33,129 nucleotides of DNA from Micromonospora sp. 15K316 (GTDB taxonomy: Bacteria > Actinomycetota > Actinomycetes > Mycobacteriales > Micromonosporaceae). Shown here piece after piece: positions 7,939 to 16,276 of this stretch. The notes below the pieces were generated by a model. It was not told where the DNA came from, ran no database searches, and saw nothing but the letters and a program-made list of their open reading frames with translations. The stretch lies in contig NZ_SMKG01000043.1 in assembly GCF_004348525.1 (NCBI RefSeq), forward strand, positions 1-33,129. Direction: 5' to 3'. The translations under genes were made by a program, and so were the position numbers. Positions within the stretch are counted from its first letter, which is position 1. Each line of letters begins with the position of its first letter.

Positions 7939-8565
7939 TCAGTCGAAGATCGGGGACGCCTCGCGGGTCCGCTTCAGCTCGTAGAAGCCGGGGGTGCCGG
8001 CCACCAGCAGGACACCGTCCCACAGCCGTCCGGCGGCCTCCCCCTTCGGTGCCGGCGTGATCACCGGGCCGAAGAACGCGACGGTGTTGCCGTCCGGGCC
8101 GGGGGCGTGGATGACCGGGGTGCCCACGTCCTCCCCGACCGGGCGCATACCGGCCTCGTGGCTGGCGCGCAGCGCCTCGTCGTACTCGGTGCCGTCCGCG
8201 GCCGCCGCCAGGGCCGGATCCAGGCCGGCGTCAGCGAGCGCGGCGGCGTAGAGCTCCGGGCCCCGTTCCTGCTTCCCCGGGTGGATCCGGGTGCCGAGCG
8301 CGGTGTAGAGCGGGCGCAGCACCTCGGCGCCGTACCGCTGCTCCGCGGCGATGCAGACCCGCACCGGGCCCCACGCGGTGCTCAGGAAGGCCTTGTAGTC
8401 CTCCGGCAGGTAGTCCCGCCCCTCGTTGAGCACCGAGAGGCTCATCACGTGGAAGCGTACGTCCACGTCCCGGACCCGCTCGACTTCGAGCAGCCAACGG
8501 GACGTGAGCCAGGCCCACGGGCAGGCCGGGTCGAACCACATGTCAACGGCGACACGTTCGGTCAC
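7939..8565 (-). CDS. DsbA-fold mycothiol-dependent nitroreductase (Rv2466c-like)
   Basis: A 208-residue thioredoxin-fold protein of the DsbA family, very similar in layout to M. tuberculosis Rv2466c (207 residues), which uses mycothiol to reduce nitro compounds and helps in oxidative stress. Matches include MWFDPACPWAWLTSRWLLEV near the N-terminus, FHVMSLSVLNE, WGPVRVCIAAEQ, HEAGMRPVGEDVGTPVIH and FFGPVITPAPKGE, ending ELKRTREASPIFD. The active-site motif is CPWA (Cys15, Ala18), not the CPWC I recall for Rv2466c, so only one redox thiol remains. The start is GTG at 8565; AAGGGA lies nearby, and the long upstream open frame has no family similarity. It is divergent from pepN, as in mycobacteria. 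Confidence 0.88.
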   Translation of the reverse strand: MTERVAVDMWFDPACPWAWLTSRWLLEVERVRDVDVRFHVMSLSVLNEGRDYLPEDYKAFLSTAWGPVRVCIAAEQRYGAEVLRPLYTALGTRIHPGKQERGPELYAAALADAGLDPALAAAADGTEYDEALRASHEAGMRPVGEDVGTPVIHAPGPDGNTVAFFGPVITPAPKGEAAGRLWDGVLLVAGTPGFYELKRTREASPIFD

Positions 8566-8706
8566 GGTGAGGTCCCTTCGCGACGAGGACGCCGATCGTC
8601 CGGCGTCTCTGCCGATCCTCACCCCGAGAGGCATCGACCGGCACCGGGATGAGAGCGTGACCTCGGCCACCGCGGGACGCCGCTGCATGGAAGACTCGTT
8701 TGCGGG

Positions 8707-8728
8707 CCGACCGCCACGAGCCGGTCGG
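8707..8728. repeat. Inverted repeat in the nitroreductase/pepN divergent region
   Basis: CCGACCG at 8707-8713 and CGGTCGG at 8722-8728 flank eight bases. The repeat sits in the 208-base gap between the two divergent starts. It could be an operator or an mRNA hairpin in the pepN leader; the sequence does not decide. No clear -35/-10 pair was recognised in this gap. Confidence 0.35.
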
Positions 8729-8773
8729 TGGACGGCGCCGCGCGGCGTACAGCGAGTGGGATGGAGACGAACA

Positions 8774-11332
8774 GTGCCGGGAGTGCGCAACCTGACGCAG
8801 GTCGAGGCCACCGAGCGGGCCCGCCTGCTCGAGGTGACCGGGTACGACATCACGCTGGACCTGTCGACCGCCGTGCAGGCGGCCGAGGGTCGCACCTTCC
8901 GGTCCACCACGGAGGTCCGGTTCCGCTGCGCCGAGCCGGGCGCGAGCACCTTCATCGAGCTGGCCGCCGACTCGGTACGGTCGGCCACGCTGAACGGCGC
9001 CCCGGTGGAGCTCTCCGACTGGTCCGCCGAGAAGGGGCTCACCCTCGCCGGCCTGGCGGCGGAGAACACGCTTGTCGTCGACGCCGACTTCGCGTACTCC
9101 CGCAGCGGGCAGGGCCTGCACCGCACCGTCGACCCGGTCGACGGCGAGACCTACCTCTACAGCCAGTTCGAGACGGCCGACGCGCAGCGGGTCTTCGCCT
9201 GCTTCGACCAGCCCGACCTGAAGAGCGTCTACACCTGGCGGGCCACCGTCCCGGAGCACTGGCGGGTCGTGTCGAACATGCCCGTCGACCGGGAGGAACC
9301 GGCGGACGAGGGCCTGAAGACGGTCCACTTCACGCAGTCGGCCCGGATGAGCACCTACATCACCGCGCTCTGCGCCGGGCCGTACCACGAGGTGCGGGAG
9401 AGCCACGACGGCATCGACCTCGGCGTCTTCTGCCGGGCCTCGATGGCGCAGTACCTGGACGCGGACGACCTCTTCCTCATCACCAAGCAGGGCTTCGACT
9501 TCTTCCACGAGCAGTTCGGCGTCCGCTACCCGCTGCCGAAGTACGACCAGCTCTGGGTGCCCGACTTCAACGCCGGGGCGATGGAGAACTTCGGCTGCGT
9601 CACGCACGCCGAGTCGCACTACATCTTCCGCTCGCAGGTCACCGACTTCGAGTACGAGCAGCGGGCCAACACGATCCTGCACGAGTTGGCCCACATGTGG
9701 TTCGGTGACCTGGTCACCATGCGGTGGTGGAACGACCTGTGGCTCAACGAGTCGTTCGCCGAGTGGGCGAGCCACTGGTGCAACACCCACGCGACCCGCT
9801 TCAACGAGGCGTGGACGACGTTCCTCTCCATCCGGAAGAACTGGGGCTACCGGCAGGATCAGCTCTCCTCCACCCACCCGGTCTACACGGAGATGCCGGA
9901 CATGGAGGCCGTCGAGGTCAACTTCGACGGCATCACGTACGCCAAGGGCGCGAGCGTGCTCAAGCAGCTGGTGGCGTACGTCGGTGAGGAGCCGTTCCTG
10001 GCCGGGCTGCGCGCGTACTTCGGCAAGCACGCCTGGGGCAACGCCACCTTCGACGACCTGCTCTCCGAGCTGGAGGCGGCCTCCGGCCGGGAACTGCGCA
10101 AGTTCGCCGCGCAGTGGCTGGAGACCGCGCAGGTCAACACGCTGCGCCCGGAGGTGACCATCGGCCCGGACGGCACCTACCAGCAGGTGGTGGTACGGCA
10201 GGAGGCGCCGGCCGACTACCCGACGCTGCGCACCCACCGGATCGGGGTGGGCCTCTACGACCTGGCCGGCGGACGCCTCGTCCGCCGGGAGCGGCTGGAG
10301 GTGGACGTGGCCGGCGAGCGGACCGAGCTCGGCGCCCTGGCCGGCGTCCGGGCGGCCGACGTGCTGCTGCTGAACGACGACGACCTCACCTACGCGAAGC
10401 TCCGGCTGGACGAGAGTTCGATGTCCACAGTCGTGCAGCACATCGCCGGCTTCGAGTCGTCGCTGGCCCGCGCGCTCTGCTGGACGGCCGCGTGGGACAT
10501 GGTCCGCGACGCCGAGCTGGCGGCCCGGGACTACGTCGCGCTGGTGCTGGCCGGACTGCCCGCCGAGACCGACATCAACCTGGTCACCGCCACCCTGCGG
10601 CAGGCCACCACGACGCTCACCCTCTACGCCGACCCGGCCTGGGCGCCGACCGGTTGGACGGAGCTGGCCCGTACCGCCAAGGCCGCGCTCGCCGCCGCCG
10701 AGTCGGGCAGCGGCTTCCAGCTCGCCTGGGCCCGGGCGTACGTCTCGGCGGCCCGCTCCAGCGAGGACCTGGCGACGCTGCGGGGCTGGCTGGACGGCAC
10801 CGACGTGCCGGCGGGGTTGAACATCGACACCGAGCTGCGCTGGAGCGTGCTCGCGTCGCTGGTGGCCAACGGCGCGGCCGGCGCCGCCGAGGTGGACGCC
10901 GAGCTGGCGAGCGACCGGACGGCGAGCGGCGAGCGGGAGGCCGCGTACGTGCACGCGCTGGTGCCGACCGCCGAGAACAAGGCCGCCGTGTGGGCGCAGC
11001 TCACCGGCGCGGAGGCGCTGCCGAACTGGCGCAACCGGGCCCTGCTGCAGGGCTTCACCCACCCGACGCAGGTCGAGCTGGTCACGCCCTACCGGGAGCG
11101 GTACTTCGCGACGGTCGGCCAGGTCTGGGCCAGCCGGGACAGCGAGCCGGCGCAGGAGTTCGCCCAGCTCGCCTACCCGACGTACCTGGTGGAGGAGGAC
11201 ACGGTGGCGGCCACCGACGCCTGGCTGGCCGGCGACGGGCACCCGGCGCCGCTGCGCCGGCTGGTCGCCGAGGGACGCGACGGCGTGGTCCGCGCGCTCA
11301 AGGCCCGCGCCCGGGACACCCGCAGCGCCTGA
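8774..11332 (+). CDS. pepN: Aminopeptidase N, M1 family
   Basis: An 852-residue cytosolic zinc aminopeptidase that removes N-terminal residues from peptides. The N-terminal beta domain (about 15-200) contains YLYSQFETADAQRVFACFDQ. The catalytic domain has the exopeptidase motif GAMEN at 268-272 and the gluzincin motif HELAH at 303-307 (zinc ligands His303, His307 and, 19 residues later, Glu326 in NESFAEW; catalytic Glu304). A helical ERAP1-like C-terminal domain covers about 530-840. The length is typical of actinobacterial PepN. The start is GTG at 8774 with GGAG seven bases upstream; the first residues, PGVRNLTQVEATERARLL, match the family. It is divergent from the nitroreductase gene and followed by a 20-bp terminator stem. 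Confidence 0.95.
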   Translation: MPGVRNLTQVEATERARLLEVTGYDITLDLSTAVQAAEGRTFRSTTEVRFRCAEPGASTFIELAADSVRSATLNGAPVELSDWSAEKGLTLAGLAAENTLVVDADFAYSRSGQGLHRTVDPVDGETYLYSQFETADAQRVFACFDQPDLKSVYTWRATVPEHWRVVSNMPVDREEPADEGLKTVHFTQSARMSTYITALCAGPYHEVRESHDGIDLGVFCRASMAQYLDADDLFLITKQGFDFFHEQFGVRYPLPKYDQLWVPDFNAGAMENFGCVTHAESHYIFRSQVTDFEYEQRANTILHELAHMWFGDLVTMRWWNDLWLNESFAEWASHWCNTHATRFNEAWTTFLSIRKNWGYRQDQLSSTHPVYTEMPDMEAVEVNFDGITYAKGASVLKQLVAYVGEEPFLAGLRAYFGKHAWGNATFDDLLSELEAASGRELRKFAAQWLETAQVNTLRPEVTIGPDGTYQQVVVRQEAPADYPTLRTHRIGVGLYDLAGGRLVRRERLEVDVAGERTELGALAGVRAADVLLLNDDDLTYAKLRLDESSMSTVVQHIAGFESSLARALCWTAAWDMVRDAELAARDYVALVLAGLPAETDINLVTATLRQATTTLTLYADPAWAPTGWTELARTAKAALAAAESGSGFQLAWARAYVSAARSSEDLATLRGWLDGTDVPAGLNIDTELRWSVLASLVANGAAGAAEVDAELASDRTASGEREAAYVHALVPTAENKAAVWAQLTGAEALPNWRNRALLQGFTHPTQVELVTPYRERYFATVGQVWASRDSEPAQEFAQLAYPTYLVEEDTVAATDAWLAGDGHPAPLRRLVAEGRDGVVRALKARARDTRSA

Positions 11333-11346
11333 CGCAGGACGCACAC

Positions 11347-11392
11347 CGGCCCGGGGCCGGCGTGGGTGGGAGCCCACGCCGGCCCCGGGCCG
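11347..11392 (+). terminator. Strong pepN terminator
   Basis: A perfect 20-bp stem (11347-11366 with 11373-11392) with a 6-base loop, 15 bases after the pepN stop. It is followed by TTAT. A TATGGT at 11394-11399, right after the stem, could be the -10 element of the Uma2 gene. Confidence 0.85.
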
Positions 11393-11419
11393 TTATGGTG
11401 GCGAACAGGAGGTGACGTG

Positions 11420-11983
11420 ATGGCCCAGCCGGGATACGAGTGGCGCCCACCCGAGCGTGGCTGGCGCGAGCAGGGTCTCTTCGATCTGCCGGCAGACGGG
11501 AACCGCTACGAGATCATCGACGGGAGCCTGCACGTGACCCCACCGGCCGGCCCTGATCACCACGAGCTCGCCGACGACCTCCGGATGGCCCTGCGACTGA
11601 CCGCCCCGGAAGGCTGGCGGATCACCCGGGAGATCGGCGTCCGGGTGCCGGGAGGCAATCTGATCCCGGACGTCACGGTGCTCGAACCGGGCGCCGCACG
11701 AGGTCGGATGTGGGCCGAGGCTGCCGACATCGCACTGGTCGTGGAGGTCGAGTCACCCGGCAGCCGCCGCCACGACCGGTTCACCAAGCCGGCGCTCTAC
11801 GTCGAGGCCGGCATCCCCGCGTACTGGCGGGTCGAGCACGGTGAATTCGGCCCGGTGATCCACCGCTACGGGCTGGTCAAGGGCCCCCACTACGACCTGC
11901 TCGGGACCGTCGGTCCCGACGATCCGGTCGAGGTCGGCGAGCCGTGGCCGATGAGGCTCGACCCGTCCGCCTGGCCTCGCTGA
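11420..11983 (+). CDS. Uma2 family endonuclease (PD-(D/E)XK fold)
   Basis: A 187-residue protein of the Uma2/DUF820 family of PD-(D/E)XK restriction-like nucleases. The order is typical: RYEIIDGSLHVTPP (residues 29-42), HHELADDLRMAL, the motif LIPDVTVLEP with Asp84, then LVVEVESPGSRRHDRFTKPALY with Glu109, Glu111 and Lys123, and a C-terminal AGIPAYWRVEH. All expected catalytic positions seem present. AGGAGG lies seven bases before the ATG at 11420; a GTG at 11417 is an alternative. Family members are abundant and often of unknown function in actinobacteria and cyanobacteria. No partner gene suggests a restriction or toxin role here. It ends at a bidirectional hairpin. Confidence 0.88.
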   Translation: MAQPGYEWRPPERGWREQGLFDLPADGNRYEIIDGSLHVTPPAGPDHHELADDLRMALRLTAPEGWRITREIGVRVPGGNLIPDVTVLEPGAARGRMWAEAADIALVVEVESPGSRRHDRFTKPALYVEAGIPAYWRVEHGEFGPVIHRYGLVKGPHYDLLGTVGPDDPVEVGEPWPMRLDPSAWPR

Positions 11984-11989
11984 GACGCG

Positions 11990-12027
11990 ACGAAGCCCGG
12001 TCCGCGCGAACGCGGACCGGGCTTCGT
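11990..12027. terminator. Bidirectional terminator between Uma2 and DUF5130 genes
   Basis: A perfect 17-bp stem (11990-12006 with 12011-12027) has a CGAA tetraloop. It lies six bases after the Uma2 stop and 12 bases past the stop of the convergent minus-strand gene, so it can end both transcripts. Confidence 0.88.
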
Positions 12028-12039
12028 GTCGTACGGGCG

Positions 12040-12447
12040 TCAGCCCCGGCCGGCGTGGCTGGCGAGCTGGTCGAGACCGTTGATGATGCCGCCGGCCAGG
12101 TCGCCGCCGCCGAAGGCCGCCACCATGGAGAGCGCGGCGAGCTTGGCGTACGTGTCCGGGATGCGCTTGCGCGCGTGCCGGCCGGTGACGACCTCCAGCC
12201 GCCGCTGGTTGGGCGACACCGCGATCAGCACCGATCGGTCCGGGTCGGCGAGCTGGCGGTGCAGCCGCTCGGCGTGCTCCCGGGTCGGCTCGTCGAGGCC
12301 ACCGACGAAGACCGAGAAGACGAGGCCGGTGCCGTGGTCGGCCAGACGGAGCGCCTCGTCGATGCGCAGCAGCTGTCGGGTCGAGAACGGCCCGTCCAGC
12401 ACCTCCGGCGGGTTGCCCGTGCCGACCTGCGTCTCACCAACGGTCAC
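12040..12447 (-). CDS. DUF5130-type protein, TPM-like
   Basis: A 135-residue protein that I place, with moderate certainty, in the actinobacterial DUF5130 group, whose fold resembles TPM domains. Key stretches are VLDGPFSTRQLLRIDEALRL, TGLVFSVFVGGLDEPTREHA, DRSVLIAVSPNQRRLEVVTG and a C-terminal AALSMVAAFGGGDLAGGIINGLDQLA, which may contact the membrane. The start is taken as GTG at 12447, because GGAGG lies six bases upstream inside the end of the preceding gene; an ATG at 12465 has no such site. It overlaps the preceding small membrane protein gene by 14 bases, so translation is probably coupled. The biochemical role is unknown. Confidence 0.72.
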   Translation of the reverse strand: MTVGETQVGTGNPPEVLDGPFSTRQLLRIDEALRLADHGTGLVFSVFVGGLDEPTREHAERLHRQLADPDRSVLIAVSPNQRRLEVVTGRHARKRIPDTYAKLAALSMVAAFGGGDLAGGIINGLDQLASHAGRG

Positions 12448-12739
12448 TTGCGCCTCCGGTTCCACCGGCCGGCGCCTCGCGGCCGGCCTGCTCCTGCTTT
12501 CGGCTGGTCAGCGCCGGCGCCTGCGACCCGGCGGCCAGGGCGGTGCCGGCCGAGTCGGCCAGCTGCTCCGGACGGCCCAGGAACCAGACCGGAGTGAAGT
12601 CGAAGGGCCGGCCCGGCCGGTAGCGCTTGGCGCCGCCACCGCCATGGCCGCGGCTGCCGGCGTACGCCAGACCGCCGATCACCAGTATCGCTGCCGCCGG
12701 GATGCCGACGAAAACCAGCAACGTGTCGGTAACAGACAA
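12434..12739 (-). CDS. Small single-pass membrane protein paired with DUF5130
   Basis: A 101-residue protein with one N-terminal transmembrane helix, TLLVFVGIPAAAILVIGGLAYAG (about residues 5-27). A glycine-rich hinge, the segment KRYRPGRPFDFTPVWFLGRP, and a disordered tail follow. The start is TTG at 12739, with GGGGG eight bases upstream; an earlier TTG at 12745 has poor spacing. It is translated just before and into the DUF5130 gene (14-base overlap), suggesting the two proteins work together at the membrane. The function is unknown. It lies 57 bases downstream of the amidase stop on the same strand, so readthrough from the tryptophan operon is possible. Confidence 0.68.
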   Translation of the reverse strand: MSVTDTLLVFVGIPAAAILVIGGLAYAGSRGHGGGGAKRYRPGRPFDFTPVWFLGRPEQLADSAGTALAAGSQAPALTSRKQEQAGREAPAGGTGGASDRW

Positions 12740-12796
12740 TCCCAACGCCCCCAGGCGGAAGAAGAGACCTCAGGCATCAAGGTCGGGTGGACAGGT

Positions 12797-14260
12797 TCAA
12801 GGCGTCAACCGCCCGACTCCGCTGCCATTCACGTTAGCGGAGTCGACGGCCCGCCAGATCGCGGGGTGCCGATCCCAACCGCCACTGGAGTTCTCCAATT
12901 CCGCAGCGGTCGCGATCAGCCGCGCGTCGTCACCGTACCGACCGGTCAGGAGGATCCCCACAGGCAGTCCCGCCTCGGTCGCCCCTACGGGCAACGAGAC
13001 GGACGGTTCCCCCGTGACGTTGAAAATCGCGCAGTACGGCGAGAACCGGCGTTGACGGTCGAAATCCGCCGCCGGGTCGCCACCGGCGGTGAACCAGCCG
13101 ACCGGCGCCTGCGGGGCGGCGAGGGTGGGGCAGAGCAGCAGGTCGCAGCCGCTCGTACGGTCGGCGCCGAGGCGTACCTGCGCCTGGAGCTCGCCGAGCG
13201 TGGCGGAGAGCGTGGCGGCCGAGACCCCGGCGCCCCTGGCGCGCAGGAACCGGGTCAGCGGCAGCAGTTCGCTCTCCCGCTCGGGCGGCACCGGCGCGAG
13301 CGCCAGCACGTACCAGACGATCTCGAAGAGCGGCCACGCCGCGGGCCCGAGCGGCGGCGGCACCTCGACCACCTCGTGCCCCGCCGCGGCGAGCAGGGCG
13401 GCGGCCCGGTCCACGGCGGCGAGGCAGTCCGGGTGGACCGGCTCCTCGGCGAGCATCGGAGCGGTGAACCGCCCGATCCGCAGCCGGCCGGGCGCCGCCG
13501 CGCGTGCCGCGGCGAGGTAACCGCCGGGCGGCGCGCCGGGCGACAGGTAGGGCTCGCCCGGCACCGGCTGGGCCATCACGTCGAGCAGGGCGGCGACGTC
13601 GGCGACCGTACGTCCCAGCGGCCCGTGGGTGGGCAGGCCGAACGCGCCGAAGCCGAGCGGGCCGCCGGAGACCAGTCCGCGGCTGGGCTTGTAGCCGATC
13701 TGGCCGCAGAGCCCGGCGGGAATGCGCAGCGAGCCACCACCGTCGGAGCCCTGGGCGACCGGGACCAGTCCCGCCGCCACCGCCGAGGCCGCGCCGCCGC
13801 TGGATCCGCCGGCGGTGTACGCCATGTCCCACGGGTTGCGCGCCGGTGGCGCCACCCGGCCCTCGGAGTAGAGCGAGCAGCCCAGCTCGGAGGTGGTGGT
13901 CTTGCCGAGGCTGATCAGGCCGGCAGCCCGGATGAAGCGGACCACGTCCGCGTCGACCGGGGGTACGAAGTCGGCGAAGGCGGCCGAGCCGAAGGTCGTC
14001 CGGACCCCGGCGGTCAACGTCAGGTCCTTGATGGCGGTGGGTACGCCGTGCAGCGGGCCACGCTCGTCGGCCGGCACCGCGTCGGCGGCACGGGCCGCCT
14101 CCCGAGCCGGTTCGGCCGTGACGGTGACGAACGCGCCGACGGCGTCGCCGAGCGCCGCCACCCGCCGGAGATGGTGCTCCACCAGCTCCACGCTGGACAG
14201 CTCGCCGCGGGAGATCGCGGCGGCCTGCTCCAGCGCGGTCAGGTCGTGCGGCTCGGCCAT
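12797..14260 (-). CDS. Amidase-signature hydrolase at the operon end
   Basis: A 487-residue amidase signature enzyme, which hydrolyses a C-N amide bond through a Ser-Ser-Lys triad. Lys78 lies in AIKDLT, the cis-serine Ser153 in GGSSGG and the nucleophile Ser177 in [13 protein letters not shown]. The 24-residue spacing between the serines is canonical, so the enzyme should be active. The ATG at 14260 fits the family N-terminus; the open frame continues far upstream only as an antisense-like extension. It is the last gene of the tryptophan operon, 62 bases after the ACMS decarboxylase gene. The operon lacks a recognised kynurenine formamidase, so this enzyme may hydrolyse N-formylkynurenine. 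That is inference; known formamidases belong to other folds. Confidence 0.88.
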   Translation of the reverse strand: MAEPHDLTALEQAAAISRGELSSVELVEHHLRRVAALGDAVGAFVTVTAEPAREAARAADAVPADERGPLHGVPTAIKDLTLTAGVRTTFGSAAFADFVPPVDADVVRFIRAAGLISLGKTTTSELGCSLYSEGRVAPPARNPWDMAYTAGGSSGGAASAVAAGLVPVAQGSDGGGSLRIPAGLCGQIGYKPSRGLVSGGPLGFGAFGLPTHGPLGRTVADVAALLDVMAQPVPGEPYLSPGAPPGGYLAAARAAAPGRLRIGRFTAPMLAEEPVHPDCLAAVDRAAALLAAAGHEVVEVPPPLGPAAWPLFEIVWYVLALAPVPPERESELLPLTRFLRARGAGVSAATLSATLGELQAQVRLGADRTSGCDLLLCPTLAAPQAPVGWFTAGGDPAADFDRQRRFSPYCAIFNVTGEPSVSLPVGATEAGLPVGILLTGRYGDDARLIATAAELENSSGGWDRHPAIWRAVDSANVNGSGVGRLTP

Positions 14261-14322
14261 GCCCTCATCCTGCCCGCCGCCGTGGCGTGCGGCGTGAAAG
14301 ACACGGCAGCCGGCGTCGCCGG

Positions 14323-15324
14323 TTATCGGCCGAGGAACCGCAGCGCGTTGCGGGAGAGCAGTTTCTCCCGCTGGTCGGCGGTGAGGAAGTCCGCCCGGTG
14401 CACCACCTGCCCGACCGGCCGCTCCCCCAGCGGATACGGGTAGTCGCTGCCCACCAGCACCCGGTCCTCCCCCACCGTGTCGACCAGCAGCCGCAGCGCC
14501 GCCGGGTCGAAGACCACCGAATCGACGCAGAACCGGTCGACGTAGGTGCTGGGCGGCGCGGCGGAGGATCCGCGTACCAGGTCGCCGCGACGGTGCCAGG
14601 CATTGTCCGCCCGGCCGAGCCAGAACGGGAAGCTCCCGCCGCCGTGCGCGAAGCAGATCCGCAGCGTGTCGGGGACCCGGTCGAAGACCCCGCCGAGGAT
14701 CAGCGCCAGCACCGACAGGTGCGTCTCGGCCGGCATGCCGGCCAGCCAGCGGGCCATCCAGCGGTCCAGTCGAGGCCCGCCCGGCATGTCCCACGGGTGG
14801 ACGAAGACGGGGGCGCCCACCTGGGCGCAGTGGGTGAGGAACTGCACGATCCCGGGGTCGTCGAGGTCGCGGTCGCCGACGTGGTTGCCGATCTCCACCC
14901 CGACGTGCCCGGCGGCGAGGCAGCGGTCCAGCTCGGCGCAGGCGAGGTCCGGGTCCTGCAACGGCACCTGGCAGAACGGCACCAGCCGCGACCCGCCGGC
15001 GGCGGTGACCTCCAACGTCAGGTCGTTGAAGATCCGGGCCACCTTCGCGGCCTGGCCGGCCGGCCGGTCGTAGCTGAAGAAGACGGGCGTCGGCGAGACG
15101 ACCTGGACGTCGACCCCGTCCGCGTCCATGTCGGCCAGCCGGGTCGGCGCGTCCCAGCACTCCGCGCCGACCGGCCGGAACTCCGTCTCCCCCACCATGA
15201 TCATGGCGGCACGCTCGGAGTCGACGCGGAGCCAGGGCCAGCCGGCCCCGCCGCACGCGGCGGCGAGGTCCGGCCACCCCTTCGGTACGACGTGCGTGTG
15301 CACGTCGACCACCGGTGCGCGCAT
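14323..15324 (-). CDS. nbaD: 2-Amino-3-carboxymuconate-6-semialdehyde decarboxylase (ACMSD)
   Basis: A 333-residue zinc enzyme of the amidohydrolase superfamily. It decarboxylates 2-amino-3-carboxymuconate 6-semialdehyde to 2-aminomuconate 6-semialdehyde, which keeps carbon from cyclising to quinolinate. Metal ligands are His9 and His11 (DVHTH), His176 (FVHPWD) and Asp294 (GSDYPYPLG). The catalytic His227 lies in FAHGGG. The substrate-binding arginines known from the Pseudomonas enzyme have counterparts at Arg50 and Arg238 (FWLGRADNAW). The length is normal. The start ATG shares one base with the stop of the dioxygenase gene (TGATG), so translation is coupled to the enzyme that makes its unstable substrate. 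Confidence 0.94.
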   Translation of the reverse strand: MRAPVVDVHTHVVPKGWPDLAAACGGAGWPWLRVDSERAAMIMVGETEFRPVGAECWDAPTRLADMDADGVDVQVVSPTPVFFSYDRPAGQAAKVARIFNDLTLEVTAAGGSRLVPFCQVPLQDPDLACAELDRCLAAGHVGVEIGNHVGDRDLDDPGIVQFLTHCAQVGAPVFVHPWDMPGGPRLDRWMARWLAGMPAETHLSVLALILGGVFDRVPDTLRICFAHGGGSFPFWLGRADNAWHRRGDLVRGSSAAPPSTYVDRFCVDSVVFDPAALRLLVDTVGEDRVLVGSDYPYPLGERPVGQVVHRADFLTADQREKLLSRNALRFLGR

Positions 15325-15848
15325 CAGCCCTTGCCCGGGTGCAGCGCGCCGCAGTCGGCGCAGGTACGCGCCTTCTCGTCGGCGTAGAACGCCTGGAACA
15401 CCGGGGGCAGGTCGGCGGCGATGTCACGCACCTGCAACTCGACCTCGTGCACCTTGTGCCCGCACTCGGGGCAGTACCACTGGAACTTCTCCAATGTGCC
15501 CTCCGCACGGACCCGCTCCACGACCACGCCGATCGAGCCGGCCTCGGGGCGCTGCGGGGAGTGCGGCGTGTTCCGCGGCAGCATCCACATCTGCCCCTCG
15601 CGCACGTGCACCGTACGCGGCCCCTCCGGGAGCATCAGGTTGATGTGCATGTTGCCCTTGACCTGGTAGAAGAACTCCTCGTACGGGTCCACGTGGAAGT
15701 CGGTGCGCTGGTTCGGGCCACCCACGACCATCACGATGAAGTCGTCCCCGCCGGGGAACATCTCCTTGTTCCCCACCGGGGGCTTGAGCAGGTGCTGGTT
15801 CTCCGCGATCCAGCCCGGAAAGCTGAACGGCTCGGCGATCTCGCTCAC
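15324..15848 (-). CDS. nbaC: 3-Hydroxyanthranilate 3,4-dioxygenase
   Basis: A 174-residue cupin non-haem iron dioxygenase that opens the ring of 3-hydroxyanthranilate. Iron ligands are His52, Glu58 and His96 ([10 protein letters not shown] and [10 protein letters not shown]). The C-terminus carries two CXXC pairs, Cys126/Cys129 (CPECGH) and Cys163/Cys166 (CADCG), the rubredoxin-like second iron site of bacterial (not vertebrate) enzymes. [20 protein letters not shown] at the N-terminus is typical. The start is GTG at 15848 with AGGAGG six bases upstream. That GTG overlaps the stop of the deaminase gene by four bases, and its own stop overlaps the ACMSD start. Its product is decarboxylated by the next gene's enzyme. 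Confidence 0.95.
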   Translation of the reverse strand: MSEIAEPFSFPGWIAENQHLLKPPVGNKEMFPGGDDFIVMVVGGPNQRTDFHVDPYEEFFYQVKGNMHINLMLPEGPRTVHVREGQMWMLPRNTPHSPQRPEAGSIGVVVERVRAEGTLEKFQWYCPECGHKVHEVELQVRDIAADLPPVFQAFYADEKARTCADCGALHPGKG

Positions 15849-16276
15849 GACTGACCTCCTGAGGGGAGAAGGGCCACGGCCTGAATCTCGATGAGCAGGT
15901 GCGGGTGGGGCAGTTGGTGCACGGCGACGGTGGTCCGGGTGGGGCCGGTGGCGTCGAAGAACTCCGCCCACACCTCGTTGTAGCCGCCGAAGTCGTTCAT
16001 GTTCACCAGGTACGAGGTCACCTGCACCAGATCGGAGAGGTCGGCGCCGACCGGGCGGAGCAGGTCGGCGATGTTCTCGACGACGGCGCGGGTCTGCGCG
16101 CGGATGTCCAGGTTGGTGGTGCCGAACTCGTCCACCTCGACGCCGGCGAAAGTGTTGTCCGGTCGGCGGGACGACGTCCCGGAGACGAAGACGAACCCAC
16201 CCGCGACCTTGACGTGCGGGAACGCCCCCCGCGGCACCGCCTTGCCGGCCACCACGCGCGCCTCGCCGCCGGTCAC
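15845..16276 (-). CDS. nbaF: 2-Aminomuconate deaminase, RidA/YjgF fold
   Basis: A 143-residue RidA-superfamily protein. In pathways of this type the RidA-like member deaminates 2-aminomuconate to 4-oxalocrotonate and ammonia, and known 2-aminomuconate deaminases have about this length. Seen in sequence: [35 protein letters not shown], a helix [20 protein letters not shown] and the C-terminal [20 protein letters not shown] with the conserved arginine and glutamate. The start is GTG at 16276, overlapping the decarboxylase stop by four bases. The call rests mainly on context: RidA proteins are otherwise general enamine/imine deaminases. Position between the decarboxylase and the dioxygenase supports the specific role. 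Confidence 0.85.
   Translation of the reverse strand: MTGGEARVVAGKAVPRGAFPHVKVAGGFVFVSGTSSRRPDNTFAGVEVDEFGTTNLDIRAQTRAVVENIADLLRPVGADLSDLVQVTSYLVNMNDFGGYNEVWAEFFDATGPTRTTVAVHQLPHPHLLIEIQAVALLPSGGQS

Noticed and set aside
8543..11377. 944-codon minus-strand open frame opposite pepN
   Set aside because: Its translation is a low-complexity Arg/Gly/Val/Leu antisense pattern without any domain; pepN on the plus strand is intact with all catalytic motifs.
12026..14443. 805-codon plus-strand open frame across the DUF5130 and amidase genes
   Set aside because: High-GC antisense shadow. The minus-strand amidase and DUF5130 genes have clear motifs and ribosome-binding sites.
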